Shown piece by piece: positions 14,234-14,540 of a DNA stretch of 14,540 bases. This DNA comes from JAEZFI01 sp044508215. Lineage in GTDB: Bacteria > Actinomycetota > Acidimicrobiia > Acidimicrobiales > Microtrichaceae. Position numbers and translations under genes: made by a program. Under the pieces are notes generated by a model. It saw only the letters and a program-made list of their open reading frames with translations, had not been told where the DNA came from and made no database searches. The stretch spans positions 1 through 14,540 of the forward strand of contig JBIQID010000080.1 of NCBI GenBank assembly GCA_044508215.1, read 5' to 3'. Within the stretch, counting starts at the first letter, position 1. The number at the start of each line of letters is the position of its first letter.

Positions 14234-14540
14234 GTGGCCAAGCAGCGACCGGAACGCGACGAGGAAGACCTCGTCCGGCTCTACCTGAGCGACATCGGGC
14301 AGTACCCCCTCCTCACGAAGGACGGGGAGGTCCGGCTGGCGCAGGCCATCGAGGCCGGCGTCGAGGCGAAGGCGGAGCTCGAGTCGGCCGGCCGTTCCCT
14401 CAGCCCGGCGAAGAAGCGTGAGCTGAAGCGCCTCGTCCGCAAGGGCGAGGAGGCCGAGCTCACCTTCGTGCAGTCGAACCTGCGCCTCGTGGTGTCGATC
14501 GCCAAGAAGTACCAGGCGTCCGGCCTGCCGCTGCTCGACC
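14234..14540 (+). CDS. Primary-type sigma-70 factor (3' end outside window)
   Basis: The frame is open from GTG 14234 to the window end (102 codons seen). GAGGAA at 14224-14229 is a suitable ribosome binding site. The protein begins VAKQRPERDEEDLVRLYLSD. DLVRLYLSDIGQYPLLT followed by EVRLAQAIEAG is sigma region 1.2. QSNLRLVVSIAKKYQASGLP followed by LLD is the start of region 2, as in group 1 and group 2 sigma factors. There is almost no sequence before region 1.2, so the long acidic region 1.1 of E. coli RpoD is absent. The stretch between region 1.2 and region 2 is short and charged. It may be the housekeeping sigma factor (SigA/RpoD) or a close group 2 paralogue; regions 3 and 4, needed to decide, lie outside the window. 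Confidence 0.9.
   Translation, partial: MAKQRPERDEEDLVRLYLSDIGQYPLLTKDGEVRLAQAIEAGVEAKAELESAGRSLSPAKKRELKRLVRKGEEAELTFVQSNLRLVVSIAKKYQASGLPLLD

Noticed and set aside
1..14540. Mobile elements, CRISPR arrays, tRNA or rRNA genes, defence systems
   Set aside because: No transposase or integrase, regular repeats, tRNA-like cloverleafs or rRNA sequence were found; composition and codon use look uniform except for the AT-rich ahpC upstream region, which regulation explains.

Overview
The window is GC-rich, densely packed bacterial chromosome with frequent GTG starts and short intergenic gaps. Gene content (an ECF sigma factor with a C-terminal TPR-like extension plus a DGPF partner, an actinobacterial-type NYN/PIN-like protein, OxyR with AhpC/AhpF, and a primary-type sigma factor with a short N-terminus) suggests an actinobacterium, possibly a deep-branching lineage such as Acidimicrobiia. 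That placement is inference. I see no mobile element, CRISPR array, tRNA or rRNA, and no gene-free stretch longer than about 230 bases.

Left part (1-4230, all + strand): the 3' end of a DUF2254 membrane protein; a small exported protein made of two similar beta-rich repeats; then a probable three-gene operon of a DGPF/YCII-domain protein, an ECF42-type sigma factor whose GTG start overlaps the DGPF stop, and a NYN/PIN-like putative nuclease. A candidate ECF42-type promoter (TGTCGA, 17 nt, CGTC) lies 48 to 75 bases upstream of the DGPF start codon, which suggests autoregulation.

Middle part (4274-10003): a cytoplasmic glycoside hydrolase family 3 enzyme (-), convergent with the operon across a GC-rich hairpin; the ribosome-rescue hydrolase ArfB (+), divergent from it; a DUF503 protein (-); a lipoprotein-like serine hydrolase of the beta-lactamase/PBP fold (+); and a luciferase-like flavin-dependent oxidoreductase (+). 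These look like independent housekeeping or accessory genes.

Right part (10010-14005): a peroxide-response locus, ahpC, ahpF and oxyR on the minus strand in that transcription order, with a divergent flavin reductase-like gene. The ahpC/flavin reductase intergenic region is AT-rich and holds a 37-bp sequence matching the E. coli-type OxyR operator layout (ATAG-N7-CTAT twice, 7 nt apart) at 14 of 16 core positions. It abuts a plausible ahpC -35 element. A perfect 13-bp-stem hairpin separates ahpC from ahpF and may set their expression ratio. The window ends inside a primary-type sigma-70 gene preceded by a consensus TTGACA.

In the right part, OxyR would sense peroxide through its two cysteines and activate ahpC; AhpC would reduce peroxides and AhpF would recycle AhpC with NAD(P)H. 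In the left part, the ECF42 sigma factor probably drives its own DGPF operon in response to an unknown signal.
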